Counted from the stretch's first letter, positions 8,800 through 19,144 are shown. The stretch: DNA of 64,000 nt from Pleomorphomonas sp. T1.2MG-36 (GCF_950100655.1 NZ_CATNLY010000023.1:620001-684000), one strand, 5' to 3'. Numbers and translations are program-made. Notes: generated by a model from the sequence alone, not told the origin.

Positions 8800-10623
8800 C
8801 TACTCGACGGTCACGCTCTTGGCGAGGTTGCGCGGCTGATCGACGTCAGTGCCCTTGGCCACCGCCGTGTGATAGGCGAGAAGCTGAACCGGCAGCGAGT
8901 AGAGAATGGGGGCCACGAAAGGATCGACCTTTGGCAGCTCGATCGACCAGCGCACCTTGCCGCCGAGGCGGGCGACGCCTTCGGCATCGGAAATCAGCAG
9001 GACACGGCCGGAGCGGGCCGCCACCTCCTGCACGTTGGAGACCACCTTCTCGAACAGGGAATCCGAGGGGGCGAGCGCGATCACCGGCACGCCGTCGTCG
9101 ATCAGCGAGATCGGGCCGTGCTTCATTTCGCCGGCGGCATAGCCCTCGGCATGGATGTAGCTGATCTCCTTCAGCTTCAGCGCTCCTTCCAAGGCGATGG
9201 GGTACGCCGTGCCGCGCCCGAGATAAAGGGCGTCGCGGCTTTCGGCCACCATGCCCGCCAGCGCCTGGATGGCGTCGTCGTGGCGCAGCACCTCAGCGGC
9301 GCGCGCCGGCACTTCGCGCAAGGCCAGCGCCAGTTCGGCCTCCCGCTCGTGGGAGATGGTACCGCGAGCCCGGGCGAAGGCCAGCACCAGGCAGGCCATG
9401 ACGGTGAGCTGGGTGGTGAAGGCCTTGGTGGAGGCGACACCGATTTCCGGTCCGGCCAGCGTGTAGAGCACACGGTCACTCTCGCGGGCGATGGTGCTCT
9501 CGGGCACGTTGACGATGGAGACGATGTGCTGCCCTGCCCGCTTGGCGTGGCGCAGCGCCTCCAGAGTATCGAGCGTCTCGCCCGATTGCGAGACGAAGAC
9601 GGCGACGCCCCCTTTCTCGAACGGCGTGTCGCGGTAGCGGAACTCCGAACCGATATCCACCTCGACCGGCAGGCGCGCCACCTGCTCGAACCAGTACTTG
9701 GCCACCATGGCCACGTAGTAGGCTGTGCCGCAGGCGACGATGGTGAGGCGCGGCACCTTGGCGGGATCGAAGGGCAGATCCGGCAGCGCGATGGTGCCGG
9801 TGGATGCAGACACGAAGGCGTTGATGGTATCGCCGATCACTTGCGGCTGCTCGAAGATTTCCTTGAGCATGAAGTGGCGGTGGCCGGCCTTGCCGATCAA
9901 TGCCGCCGAAACGTTGGAGACGTGGATCTTGCGCTCGACAAGCGTGTCGTCGGCGGTGCGAATCTCGGCCGAGGCGCTTGTCAACACGGCCCAGTCGCCA
10001 TCTTCGAGATAGGCGAGCCGGTTGGTGAGCGGCGCCATGGCGAAAGCGTCGGAGGCCAGATACATGGCGCCGTCGCCATAGCCGACGGCGAGCGGCGTGC
10101 CGCGCCGCGTGCCGACCATCAGGTTCTCCTCGCCGGCGAACAGGATCGCCAGCGCGAAGGCTCCCTCAAGGCGATGGAAGGCGAGGCGGCAGGCCTCGAC
10201 CGGCGCCTTGCCTTGCTGGAGATAATCGGTGATCAGGTGGGCGACCACTTCGGTATCCGTCTCGGTGACGAAGACGTGGCCCTTCCGCGTGAGCTCGGCG
10301 GTCAGCGCCTGGTAGTTCTCGATGATGCCGTTATGGACCACCGCCACCTTGTCGGTCGCGTGCGGATGGGCGTTGCCCTCGGTGGGGCCGCCGTGGGTTG
10401 CCCAGCGCGTATGGCCGATGCCGATGGAGCCGGCGAGCGGCTCTTCGGCAAGGCGCCGTTCCAGGTTGACGAGCTTGCCCTCGGCGCGGCGACGCTCGAT
10501 GGCACCGTCGACCAGCGTCGCGATGCCGGCGCTGTCATAGCCACGGTATTCGAGGCGCTTCAACCCTTCGAGCAACAGTTCAGAGACACCATCGCGACCA
10601 ACGATTCCAATAATTCCGCACAT
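8800..10623 (-). CDS. glmS: Glutamine-fructose-6-phosphate aminotransferase (isomerizing)
   Basis: GlmS makes glucosamine-6-phosphate from fructose-6-phosphate and glutamine, the first step toward UDP-GlcNAc for peptidoglycan and LPS. The 607-residue protein has an N-terminal class II glutamine amidotransferase domain beginning MCGIIGIVGRDGVSELLLEG; Cys2 becomes the N-terminal nucleophile after Met removal, which fixes the start at 10623. Two SIS isomerase domains follow (about 285-420 and 455-595), with VACGTAYYVAMVAKYWFE, SQSGETLDTLEAL and the C-terminal LPVQLLAYHTAVAKGTDVDQ ending PRNLAKSVTVE. A longer frame extends upstream to 10752 but would bury the catalytic Cys. A strong terminator follows. 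An orphan PTS EIIB gene lies upstream on the same strand. Confidence 0.96.
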   Translation of the reverse strand: MCGIIGIVGRDGVSELLLEGLKRLEYRGYDSAGIATLVDGAIERRRAEGKLVNLERRLAEEPLAGSIGIGHTRWATHGGPTEGNAHPHATDKVAVVHNGIIENYQALTAELTRKGHVFVTETDTEVVAHLITDYLQQGKAPVEACRLAFHRLEGAFALAILFAGEENLMVGTRRGTPLAVGYGDGAMYLASDAFAMAPLTNRLAYLEDGDWAVLTSASAEIRTADDTLVERKIHVSNVSAALIGKAGHRHFMLKEIFEQPQVIGDTINAFVSASTGTIALPDLPFDPAKVPRLTIVACGTAYYVAMVAKYWFEQVARLPVEVDIGSEFRYRDTPFEKGGVAVFVSQSGETLDTLEALRHAKRAGQHIVSIVNVPESTIARESDRVLYTLAGPEIGVASTKAFTTQLTVMACLVLAFARARGTISHEREAELALALREVPARAAEVLRHDDAIQALAGMVAESRDALYLGRGTAYPIALEGALKLKEISYIHAEGYAAGEMKHGPISLIDDGVPVIALAPSDSLFEKVVSNVQEVAARSGRVLLISDAEGVARLGGKVRWSIELPKVDPFVAPILYSLPVQLLAYHTAVAKGTDVDQPRNLAKSVTVE

Positions 10624-10784
10624 TGACGAACTAATCCATTCTTGTCCCGGAGGCCGATCTATCAAACGAAACTCGTCCCGACGATCTCGCCTTTCATGGG
10701 AGATGACCGTGTCACGCCGAATAACTGGCGACAAGTCAACAATAGTTGCCAAATTTTACAGAAATCTTGCCGGATGGCCGGCCA

Positions 10785-11108
10785 TCACGGCCTGGGCAGC
10801 GCCAGGGCTTCGGCCAGCACCGCATCCGGGTCGGCTATGGCGCGCGCCGTGCCGACGGTCAGCACCGGCACGTTCTGGAAGCGATCGAGGCCGTCGATGT
10901 CCACATCGGCGGCAATGATGGCAGCGTTGGCGCGACCGATGTCCTTGCGCGTCAGAACGTCCTCGCTGCCGAGGGCGCCCTGCGTCTCGACCTTGATGAG
11001 GTAACCAAGGCGCTGAGCGGCGGTCAGCAGGCGGGTGGCAGCCATATAGGTGAGCGCGACGCCAGTCGGGCAGGCAGTGACGACAACGATACGGATGTCG
11101 CTTTCCAT
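10785..11108 (-). CDS. Stand-alone fructose-type PTS EIIB domain protein
   Basis: This 107-residue protein consists of a single fructose-type EIIB domain. It starts IRIVVVTACPTGVALTYMAA, which carries the phosphocysteine motif T-A-C-P-T-G, and continues with VETQGALGSEDVLTRKDI, the conserved core of FruA EIIB domains. The ATG at 11108 follows GGGAGGGAGG. No EIIC or EIIA partner is adjacent: upstream is the terminator of the xyloside operon and downstream is glmS. It may pass phosphate between the EI-HPr fusion and a permease encoded elsewhere, or play a regulatory part. The fold assignment is firm and the function open. Confidence 0.85.
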   Translation of the reverse strand: MESDIRIVVVTACPTGVALTYMAATRLLTAAQRLGYLIKVETQGALGSEDVLTRKDIGRANAAIIAADVDIDGLDRFQNVPVLTVGTARAIADPDAVLAEALALPRP

Positions 11109-11286
11109 GTCGCCTCCCTCCCCTGTCGTCCGCGGATACCCGCAGACGGCGCTCCGCCATTTCGAACCGCTCTGATACTTCAAATGCGCCAAAGCTGCAA
11201 ACGGCAGGAAAGAGGACACTCCTTCTGAAACTCGCACCCGATACTTCGACCCGATCGGCATCGAGATCGCGAGTTTAAGGACCGGC

Positions 11287-11320
11287 AAAATGCCCCCGGG
11301 CCATCAACGATGCCCCGAGG
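11287..11320 (-). terminator. Rho-independent terminator of the xyloside operon
   Basis: On the minus strand, CCTCGGGGCATC and GATGGCCCGGGG form a 12-bp stem with one G-T pair and one mismatch around GTT, followed by GCATTTTG. It lies just beyond the stop codon of the ABC ATPase gene, the last gene of the operon. Confidence 0.65.
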
Positions 11321-11334
11321 TATCACATATGATC

Positions 11335-12354
<1,020 letters not shown>

Positions 12355-12364
12355 GGATGGACCC

Positions 12365-13993
12365 TCACGCGCCGAGATCGCGGTAGCGGAAATAGGAGAA
12401 GTCGGCCGGCATGCCCTGGCCGCTCAGGTCGTTGGCCGACATCCCGACGAACGCGCCGGTGAAGTTGGAGTGTTCGCCTGCTCCGCACTCGTCCGACAGG
12501 AGCGAGGCATCGAGCGCGCCACCCACCTGCGCCCAGTCGTCCGAGCCCACAGCGTAGAAGAAGGTCAGGGTTGTCGTCCTGACTTCGACCTTGAGCCGCA
12601 CCGGCACTCCGCCGGGCACGGGAACAGGCTTGGCGAGGCCGATGGTGGTCTGCCCTCCCCCTTGCGTCCCGGTGCAGGAGATGACCTGCAGGCAGGTGCC
12701 GACCTCCTGATCGAAGGTCAAGGCAAGGTAATGATAGGCAAAGCGGTTGTAGTAGGCCGCGAGCCCCGCCATCTGCATGTGGAGCTTCGGGTCGGCATGG
12801 ACCTCCGTTTCCGCGTCGTAACAGAAAGCCGTCTGCCGACGTGCGACCAGAGCCTGCTCGTACCAGGACCCCATGGCCTCGCGCCCGTAGAGACGCAGAA
12901 AGCCGGGACGGGCATCAAGTGAGAACAGCCGTTCTCCGAAGGGCGTGCGCAACCACTGGAAGTCCCTCGGCAAGCCGGCGTCGGACGAGAAGCGGTACTC
13001 TTCCGGGGCAGGGGCGAAAGGATGAGCCGGCACGTCGGGCGCTTCGACTTCCAGCTTCGGCGTCAGCTTGCCGCCCACGATGCGGGGCCAGCCATCGGTA
13101 CCCCACTCGATCTTCTGGATCGCGGTTTCCCGCCCCAGAGGGCAGCGGCGCAGGCCCGGAATGGGGCGGCCGGTCAGATGCACGAGATAGGTCTCGCCCG
13201 CTGGCGTATCGACAAAATCGGCGTGCCCGGCGCGCTGGAGCGGCGCGTTCGGATTGCCGCGAGCCGTGACCACGTAGGTGTCGGGATGCAGCTCATACGG
13301 CCCATCGAGCGCACGGGAGCGCCCCACGGTGGCGACATGATTGTAGCCGGTGCCGCCCTCGGCAACCACGATGTAGTACCAGCCATCGCGCCTGTAGAGA
13401 TGGGGGCCTTCCGTCAGCCCGGCCTCGGTGCCCTTGAAGATGTTGGTGATCGGCCCCTTCAGCTTGCGCTCGGCGACGTCGTATTCCTGGCAAGCGATGC
13501 CGGCAAAGCTGTTGTCTCCCGGAAAGCGCGGCGGGCGGCCGCGATAGTCCCACCACACGTTGAGCAACCACTTGCGCCCATCGTCATCGTGGAACAACGA
13601 CGGATCGAAGCCCGAGGAGTTGAGGTAGATCGGATCGGACCAGGGCCCTTCGATCGAGGGAGCGGTCACGAGATAGTTGTGCACGTCCTTGACCGAGCCG
13701 TCGCGGCGCTTCATGTCGCTGAAAATCAGCCAGAACATGCCGTCGGCATAGGTCAGACAGGGCGCCCAGACGCCGCAACTATCCATCTCGCCGCGCATGT
13801 CGAGCTGGCTTGGGCGATTGAGCGGCCGGCAGACCAGATCCCAATGCACGAGGTCGCGGGAGTGGTGAATCTGTACTCCGGGAAACCATTCGAAAGTGGA
13901 GGTGGCGATGTAATAGTCGTCGCCGGCGCGGCAGATCGACGGATCGGGGTTGAACCCCTTGAGGATCGGATTTGTGATGACAGGACGGGACAT
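12365..13993 (-). CDS. GH43 family beta-xylosidase / alpha-L-arabinofuranosidase, cytoplasmic
   Basis: This glycoside hydrolase should cleave imported xylo- or arabino-oligosaccharides. The 542-residue protein begins [20 protein letters not shown]. The five-bladed propeller residues are visible: general base D17 in FNPDPS, D130 in SSGFDPSLF and general acid E195 in LTEGPHLY, close to the positions in characterised GH43 xylosidases. The C-terminal third (about 330-540) looks like the beta-sandwich domain of the xylosidase subfamily ([20 protein letters not shown]). There is no signal peptide, so it acts in the cytosol. It lies 3 bases after the second permease and 10 bases before the ATPase, so uptake and hydrolysis are coupled in one operon. 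Confidence 0.92.
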   Translation of the reverse strand: MSRPVITNPILKGFNPDPSICRAGDDYYIATSTFEWFPGVQIHHSRDLVHWDLVCRPLNRPSQLDMRGEMDSCGVWAPCLTYADGMFWLIFSDMKRRDGSVKDVHNYLVTAPSIEGPWSDPIYLNSSGFDPSLFHDDDGRKWLLNVWWDYRGRPPRFPGDNSFAGIACQEYDVAERKLKGPITNIFKGTEAGLTEGPHLYRRDGWYYIVVAEGGTGYNHVATVGRSRALDGPYELHPDTYVVTARGNPNAPLQRAGHADFVDTPAGETYLVHLTGRPIPGLRRCPLGRETAIQKIEWGTDGWPRIVGGKLTPKLEVEAPDVPAHPFAPAPEEYRFSSDAGLPRDFQWLRTPFGERLFSLDARPGFLRLYGREAMGSWYEQALVARRQTAFCYDAETEVHADPKLHMQMAGLAAYYNRFAYHYLALTFDQEVGTCLQVISCTGTQGGGQTTIGLAKPVPVPGGVPVRLKVEVRTTTLTFFYAVGSDDWAQVGGALDASLLSDECGAGEHSNFTGAFVGMSANDLSGQGMPADFSYFRYRDLGA

Positions 13994-13996
13994 GTT

Positions 13997-14827
13997 TCAA
14001 CCCTTGACCGAGCCGCGCGTAAGGCCGGCAACGATGTATTTCTGTGTGAAGGTGAAGAAGATGAGCGCCGGCAGGATCGTCAGCGACACGAAGGCGAGAA
14101 TGCGGTTCCATTCCACGATGAACTCGCCACGGAACTGCATGATGCCGAGCGGCCAGGTGAACAGGGACTGCTCGTTGAGCACGACCAGCGGCAGCAGGTA
14201 GTTGTTCCAGCTCTGGACGAAGACGAAGGTGCCGACCGTGGCCAGGATCGGCGTCGACAGGGGCAGCGTGAACCGGAAGAAGAATCCCACATAACCGCAC
14301 CCGTCGACGTAGGCCGCTTCGAACAGCTCCTTGGGCAACTGCTGGAAGAAGCTCCGGAGCAGAACCACGGCGAAAGCCATGGAGAAGGCCGTCTGAGGCA
14401 GGATGATGCCGAGCGGATTGTCGAGCAACCCGAAGCGGTTGATCTGGAAGAACAGCGGCACGATGGCGGTGGCGAAGGGGAACATCATCCCCAAGAGCAT
14501 GTAGGACTGCAGATAGCGCGAGCCGAAGAAGCGGATCTGCGCGAAGACATAGGCGGCCATGGAGGCGCAGAGCACCGTCAGAACCACCGCCGACAGCGAG
14601 ATGATCAGCGAGTTGCGCAGGTAGGTCCAAAACGCCGAGCCAGTCAGAATATCGACGAAGACGGTGAAGCTCCAGTCGGAGGGGATGCCGAAGGGCGCCG
14701 CTCTGAGCTCGCCCAGCGTTTTGAAACCGCCAAGAAAGGTGGCCAGCAGGGGCAGGATGACGAGCGCGGCGATGAAGGACAGGAAGGCCGCGCGCATCAG
14801 CTGCGGGAACAGGTTCGTGCGCTTCAC
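13997..14827 (-). CDS. Carbohydrate ABC transporter permease (MalG/LacG type)
   Basis: The 276-residue inner-membrane protein has six predicted membrane segments and the permease EAA loop ELFEAAYVDGCGYVGFFFRF, which docks on the ATPase. It starts with GTG at 14827, sharing GTGA with the stop of the upstream permease; AAGGGAGGG just before supports this. A longer frame reaching 15244 only reads the upstream gene out of frame. It is paired with the permease at 14824-15762 in a heterodimer, as in CUT1 sugar importers. Confidence 0.94.
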   Translation of the reverse strand: MKRTNLFPQLMRAAFLSFIAALVILPLLATFLGGFKTLGELRAAPFGIPSDWSFTVFVDILTGSAFWTYLRNSLIISLSAVVLTVLCASMAAYVFAQIRFFGSRYLQSYMLLGMMFPFATAIVPLFFQINRFGLLDNPLGIILPQTAFSMAFAVVLLRSFFQQLPKELFEAAYVDGCGYVGFFFRFTLPLSTPILATVGTFVFVQSWNNYLLPLVVLNEQSLFTWPLGIMQFRGEFIVEWNRILAFVSLTILPALIFFTFTQKYIVAGLTRGSVKG

Positions 14828-15762
14828 AGCTGCCCTCCCTTGTCGATCGCCATGCGCTTGTAGGTGAAGGCCGTGCCGACGCAGAGGGCGAACAGTACCA
14901 CGCCGACGGCAGCGCCGAAGCCGACGTTCATGCGGGCGAGGCCGAAGGTGTAGAGGAAGCTGACAATCGAATGCGTCGAGTTCGATGGGCCACCGTTGGT
15001 CAGCGGAATGATGATGTCGAAGACCTGGAGGGCGCCGGTGATGGCAAACAGCACGCTGAGCTTGATGGCGTGCATGATCATGGGCAGTTTGACGTACCAG
15101 ATCGTCTTCAGCGAACTGGCTCCATCGATCTCCGCCGCTTCGACAAGGTCTGACGGCACCGCCTGCAAGGCGGCGATGAAGATCATCATGTGATAGCCGA
15201 AGTACTTCCACACCACCACGATGATGATCGTCCAGAAGGCCCACTGCTTGTCAGCAAGGATGTAGAAGGGCTCGGTGCCAAGCTTGTTGGCGACCATTGC
15301 CGAGATGCCATAGTCACCGTCGAAGATGAAGCTCCAGATCAAGCCCGTGGCGATTTCGGCCAGGATGTAGGGCGCAAAGAAGATCAACCTGAACGCCGTG
15401 TTGGCGGACGTCTTGCGGTAAAGGAGCAAGGCGAGCATCAGGGCCAACGGAATCTGCAGAAAGATCGATGCCAGCAGCAGCTTGAGCGAGTTGAACAACG
15501 ACTGGTGGAAGATGGAGTTCTTCACCAGGATTTCGTAGTTCTTCAAGCCAACGAAATTGGTGACATCGCCATAGCCGTTCCACTTGTAGAAGCTGAGATC
15601 CACCGCGCTGAAGATCGGCCAGATCACGAACAGGGTGAACAGGAGCAGGGCCGGAGGCAGAAAGAGGATCAGGGCGGTGAGGCTGCCGTCCGTGCGCATG
15701 CGGGCAAAGCCGCTCGGTCGCCGTCGCGCGACCGGTGGCACCGCGGGTGTTGTGAGGGTCAT
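14824..15762 (-). CDS. Carbohydrate ABC transporter permease (MalF/LacF type)
   Basis: The 312-residue inner-membrane protein starts MTLTTPAVPPVARRRPSG and has six hydrophobic segments, the first around LTALILFLPPALLLFTLFVI. The EAA loop reads LVEAAEIDGASSLKTIWYVK, followed by LPMIMHAIK. The start at 15762 leaves a short cytoplasmic tail before the first membrane helix, as usual for the family; the frame upstream to 16008 is non-homologous in character. Its last four bases overlap the second permease. A stem-loop sits between it and the binding-protein gene. Confidence 0.93.
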   Translation of the reverse strand: MTLTTPAVPPVARRRPSGFARMRTDGSLTALILFLPPALLLFTLFVIWPIFSAVDLSFYKWNGYGDVTNFVGLKNYEILVKNSIFHQSLFNSLKLLLASIFLQIPLALMLALLLYRKTSANTAFRLIFFAPYILAEIATGLIWSFIFDGDYGISAMVANKLGTEPFYILADKQWAFWTIIIVVVWKYFGYHMMIFIAALQAVPSDLVEAAEIDGASSLKTIWYVKLPMIMHAIKLSVLFAITGALQVFDIIIPLTNGGPSNSTHSIVSFLYTFGLARMNVGFGAAVGVVLFALCVGTAFTYKRMAIDKGGQL

Positions 15763-15871
15763 GAAACAGGTCTCTTGGTAGGCAGCCTCGGAGACGGGGG
15801 AGGCGACCATCGATGCCCAGGGGATCGGGGGAGCCAAGCACGGCTGCCGGCCCGGCAGGAACAGTCGGAGC

Positions 15872-15908
15872 CATTCCGGATGGCTGGCGAGTGCCACCAC
15901 CCGGAATG
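15872..15908 (-). other. Intercistronic stem-loop between binding-protein and permease genes
   Basis: CATTCCGG (15872-15879) and CCGGAATG (15901-15908) are exact 8-base inverted arms, with an inner GGC/GCC pair of arms. There is no T-tract, so it is more likely a 3' mRNA-stabilising or partial attenuation structure than a full terminator. Such hairpins often keep binding-protein transcript above permease transcript in sugar ABC operons. Confidence 0.55.
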
Positions 15909-15925
15909 AGCGTTTCAGGCGCCGG

Positions 15926-17182
15926 TCAGCGCATCTCGTTCGCTTCCTCGACCATCTGCGCCGCTTCCTCAGGCGAGATGTCGCCGGTGGCCAGCTGAGC
16001 CGAAGCATCGTTCATAGCCGCGCCGACGTTGGCGCCAAGCTCCTGGTCGAGATAGAGCTGATGGTGCGGGGCTGAGGCGAGCAGGTTGGCGATCGCCTTG
16101 ACGTTGGCGTTCTTTATGCCGGCGTCCGCGCCCTTCACGATCGGCAGCCAGAGGTCCATGCTGGCGCTGACGGTCTGGTTATCGAGATTCATCAGGCTTT
16201 CCAGAAATTTGGCAGCTGCCGGCGTCGCATTCTGGGAGACCAGCCAACCGTTGATGCCGCCGAACGTGTCTGCCGGATCGCCCTTGCCACCCTCGACGAC
16301 CGGGAAGGGAATGAAGCCGAGGTTTTCGTCGCTGATCCCCGTGCCGGACGTGGAATTGCGCTTCTGGGCACCGATCATGTAGTTGCCCGACAGGATGAAG
16401 GCGCCGCGGCCGTCGCCAAACAGGCCGCCGGCCTTGGAGTTGTCGGTATCCATGAAGCCGGGCTGGAAGGGCTGGAGATCGGCCAGCCTCTTGAACTCTT
16501 CGCCCGCCTTGATGAAGTCCGGCCCGGCAAGCCCGTCGTTCTCGCCGACGGCAGCGGCGGCAATGCCATCGGTACCGGCGATACGCGTGGCGAGGTAGCC
16601 ATAATAGTGCTGGAGGGGCCACTTGGACTTGCCGCCGACCACGATCGGCGTGATCCCGGCTTCCTTGACCGTCTTCACGGCGGCAAGGAAATCATCCCAC
16701 GTCTTGATGGTCTTGGGATCGACACCAGCCTTGTCGGTCAGTTCCTTGTTGTAGAACAGCACGACGACGCCCGCGTACATGGGAAGGCCGTATAGCTTGT
16801 CCTTGTAGGTCAGCGCTTTGATGCCGCCGGGGGCAAAGGTTTCGAGCGCCTTCGGATCCACGTCGCCGGAGATGTCCTTGAGGACGCCTGCGTCGGCCTG
16901 TTCGTGGAAAACGCCACCGGTCCAGGTGAAGAAGATATCCGGCCGGGCCGCCGACTGAAGCAGCGTGGGCAGCTTGGACTTGAAAGAGGTGTCGTCGAGA
17001 TAATCGAACTGGATCTTGATGTCCGGATTGGCTTTCTCGAATTTCTCGATCGCCGCGGCGTAAAAATCACGCCCTTCCTTGACATTGGGCTCGATCGAAA
17101 GAACTTTTACGGTCTCAGCAAAAGCTGGACACGAGGCGAGCACCGTCGCTGCAAGCACAGCGAGCATGGCATACTTTTTCAT
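15926..17182 (-). CDS. Extracellular solute-binding protein of a sugar ABC transporter
   Basis: This 418-residue periplasmic receptor has a signal peptide MKKYAMLAVLAATVLASC followed by PAFA-ETVKV, with cleavage probably after AFA. The mature protein has the family-1 binding-protein pattern: FEKANPDIKIQFDYLDD, LPTLLQSAARPDIFFTW, GLPMYAGVVVLFYNKEL and a late GGINGWLVSQN. It is the first gene of the operon (binding protein, two permeases, GH43, ATPase) and diverges from the XylR-like regulator. The substrate, probably xylo-oligosaccharides, is inferred from those neighbours. Confidence 0.93.
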   Translation of the reverse strand: MKKYAMLAVLAATVLASCPAFAETVKVLSIEPNVKEGRDFYAAAIEKFEKANPDIKIQFDYLDDTSFKSKLPTLLQSAARPDIFFTWTGGVFHEQADAGVLKDISGDVDPKALETFAPGGIKALTYKDKLYGLPMYAGVVVLFYNKELTDKAGVDPKTIKTWDDFLAAVKTVKEAGITPIVVGGKSKWPLQHYYGYLATRIAGTDGIAAAAVGENDGLAGPDFIKAGEEFKRLADLQPFQPGFMDTDNSKAGGLFGDGRGAFILSGNYMIGAQKRNSTSGTGISDENLGFIPFPVVEGGKGDPADTFGGINGWLVSQNATPAAAKFLESLMNLDNQTVSASMDLWLPIVKGADAGIKNANVKAIANLLASAPHHQLYLDQELGANVGAAMNDASAQLATGDISPEEAAQMVEEANEMR

Positions 17183-17228
17183 ATTTCTCCTCCCACTCCG
17201 CGCCCGCAGTGCTCCAACGTTAATACAT

Positions 17229-17298
17229 TGATTTACGTATCAACCACTTCGATGCGAGCCGAATGGGACGACACTAGTCGAGCCGATTTGAAAATCGG
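17229..17298. promoter_or_regulatory. Divergent regulatory region with two palindromes (candidate XylR operators)
   Basis: Two inverted repeats lie between the binding-protein gene and the XylR-like gene: TTGAT-N6-ATCAA at 17229-17244, and CCGATTT-GA-AAATCGG at 17283-17298, a 7-base-arm palindrome with a 2-base centre. The intervening DNA is AT-rich. They are well placed to control both directions. Binding by the adjacent regulator is inference. Confidence 0.45.
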
Positions 17299-17432
17299 GA
17301 TTATGTTTTTTTATAGTTCGACGACGGTGGCGCATTTTCTCAGACGAGATAGACTATTTGCTCAGTGAGGCGCCGAACCCCGAACGCAAGCCGTTTGGGA
17401 AACAACCGGATCGGGCGGAGAAGCTGGCTGGC

Positions 17433-18635
17433 ATGGTCGCGACGGGGGTGAGTTCTTTTCGCGTGGCCTTGATGCTGAAGGCCAAGGGAGCCTGGGGCCG
17501 CAACGTGGTCGCGGGTGTCAGCGATTATGTCCAATCGACCCGCGTCGCCTGGGACTTCTTGCTGTTCGAAGACTTCCGCGGCTCGATCACCGGCATCGAC
17601 GCGTGGTCTGGCGACGGAATCATCGCCGACTTCGACGATCCGGAGTTCGAGCGCCTGTTCAGCCGCAGCAAGCGACCGATCGTCGCGGTTGGCGGCTCCT
17701 ATGAACGCTCGACCGATTACCCCACGGGCACTCCCTACGTCGCCACCGACAATTTCGCCCTCGTCGCAGCGGCTTACGACCACCTTGTCGAAATGGGATT
17801 GACGCACTTTGCCTTTTACAGCCAACCACCGGCGCCAACCAACCGCTGGGCACAGCAGCGAGAAGCCGCGTTCTGCAAGATCTGCCTGCGCGATGGCATC
17901 GCCCCTCTACTGTTCGAGGGGCACTTCAACGACGGGCTGGATTGGGACAGCATTCTGAGGGAACTCATCGACTGGCTGGCGGGACTCCCGAAACCGATCG
18001 GCGTCATCGCAGTGACCGATGCCCGTGCCCGTCAGGTGCTTCAGGCCTGCATCATGGCCAAGATCGCGGTTCCCGAAGAGGTGGCGCTGGTCGGCATCGA
18101 CGACGATCATCTCCTCAGGATGCTCTCCCGCATCCCCATCAGTTCCGTTCGTCAAGGCACTCGCGAGATGGGGAGGATCGCCGCGGAGATGATGCACCGA
18201 CGCCTCATCGGGGATCGCGCGGAACAAAGCCCCGTCTTGGTCCCTCCCAAAGGGCTCAACGCGCTGGCATCCTCCCGCCACCAACCGACCTATGATCCCT
18301 ATATCATGAGGGCGCGCCACTATATCCGCCAGTTCGCCGCGCAAGGGGTAAAGGTGGCGCAGGTGGCAGCCTATGTCGGCGTGTCGCGCGCGACGCTCGA
18401 CATCCATTTCCGCAAGGCCTTCGGCTGGACAGTCCACGACGACATGTTGGCGTTTCGCCTTGAGCGCGCCAAACAGATGCTGTCCGACCGCACGCTGTCC
18501 TTCGCCGAAATCGCGGCGCGCAGCGGCTTCACATCCCTGCCCTATATGTATGCCGTGTTTCGGCGCGAGCTGGGCTGCACGCCAACCGAGTTTCAGGCGA
18601 CGCTACCAGCAGCCACCATGATCGAAACGGCATAA
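17433..18635 (+). CDS. XylR-like regulator (periplasmic-binding fold plus AraC helix-turn-helix)
   Basis: The 400-residue protein joins a LacI-type sugar-binding domain (about 1-285) to a C-terminal AraC DNA-binding domain (about 290-395), the layout of the xylose regulator XylR. Sensor-domain signs are VVAGVSDYVQSTRVAWDFLL, GDGIIADFDDPEFERL and VALVGIDDDHLLRMLSRIPI. The HTH region reads VAQVAAYVGVSRATLDIHFR and FAEIAARSGFTSLPYMYAVF. The ATG at 17433 aligns with the N-terminus of E. coli XylR; a TTG at 17358 would add 25 residues. It diverges from the xyloside transporter-GH43 operon and most likely activates it in response to xylose. Confidence 0.9.
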   Translation: MVATGVSSFRVALMLKAKGAWGRNVVAGVSDYVQSTRVAWDFLLFEDFRGSITGIDAWSGDGIIADFDDPEFERLFSRSKRPIVAVGGSYERSTDYPTGTPYVATDNFALVAAAYDHLVEMGLTHFAFYSQPPAPTNRWAQQREAAFCKICLRDGIAPLLFEGHFNDGLDWDSILRELIDWLAGLPKPIGVIAVTDARARQVLQACIMAKIAVPEEVALVGIDDDHLLRMLSRIPISSVRQGTREMGRIAAEMMHRRLIGDRAEQSPVLVPPKGLNALASSRHQPTYDPYIMRARHYIRQFAAQGVKVAQVAAYVGVSRATLDIHFRKAFGWTVHDDMLAFRLERAKQMLSDRTLSFAEIAARSGFTSLPYMYAVFRRELGCTPTEFQATLPAATMIETA

Positions 18636-18745
18636 AGGAGAACCGGATTCGGCCTCAACGACGTCCGGACGAGCCTTCGTCACGGCCATGATCGGGTTTC
18701 GGAATATGGACAATCGCAGCGACAGCTCTCTACGACGACGTAGCC

Positions 18746-18789
18746 AAAAAGGCTGCCAGCCGCGCGCAAGTCAGGTCGGCTTTGCCGAC
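18746..18789 (-). terminator. Candidate terminator downstream of tRNA-Arg
   Basis: On the minus strand after the tRNA, GTCGGC-AAA-GCCGAC (18775-18789) forms a 6-bp hairpin, followed by GGCT-GGC-AGCC and TTTTT (18746-18761). The second stem is short. It lies about 30-70 bases beyond the tRNA 3' end. Confidence 0.45.
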
Positions 18790-18818
18790 TCTGCAACACT
18801 ATGCAAACGAAAGAAGAA

Positions 18819-18895
18819 TGGCGCGCTCGAAGAGATTCGAACTCCTGACCCTCAGATTCGTAGTCTGATGCTCTATCCAGCTGAGCTACGAGCGC
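18819..18895 (-). tRNA. tRNA-Arg(ACG)
   Basis: The 77-base gene encodes its own CCA end. The acceptor stem is GCGCTCG/CGAGCGC with discriminator G. The D arm contains AGCTCAGCTGGATAGAGC, the anticodon arm is CAGACTACGAATCTG with ACG in the loop, and the T arm has GTTCGAATC. The ACG anticodon is normally deaminated to ICG and reads CGU, CGC and CGA. No integrase or duplicated 3' end is seen nearby. Confidence 0.97.
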
Positions 18896-19144
18896 AAGCC
18901 AATACAATCTGAACACCGCCGCGATGAAATCGGCGGTCCCGATCGCTGGGGAGTGTCTAACCAACTGACCGAATGAATGCAAGAGCTTTCTGCTTGATGG
19001 GTGAGCCTTTTTGCGCTCCGGCCGATTTCCCGTATTTTCAGAGAGTTAGTGCGGGCGATCCCGATCATGAACCTTGGCCGGCGCAGTTTTGCGACCGCCG
19101 GCCAATCGGCGCCCTGCTTCAAAGCCGAACTATCCGCGTGCCCA

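Noticed and set aside
10624..10784. Possible glmS ribozyme or other riboswitch before glmS
   Set aside because: The leader is about 160 bases without the ribozyme core or any recognisable aptamer. The glmS ribozyme is mainly known from Gram-positive bacteria.
11174..11247. Direct repeat GATACTTC twice upstream of the EIIB gene
   Set aside because: Eight bases repeated at a 66-base distance is weak evidence and may be chance. No palindrome or spacing suggests a regulator.
17358..17432. Upstream TTG start for the XylR-like gene
   Set aside because: The extra 25 residues do not fit the family N-terminus, and the ATG at 17433 gives the expected start just before the first sensor strand.
18819..18895. 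tRNA-Arg as an integration site for an island to its right
   Set aside because: No integrase, no duplicated tRNA 3' end and no change in composition were found on either side.
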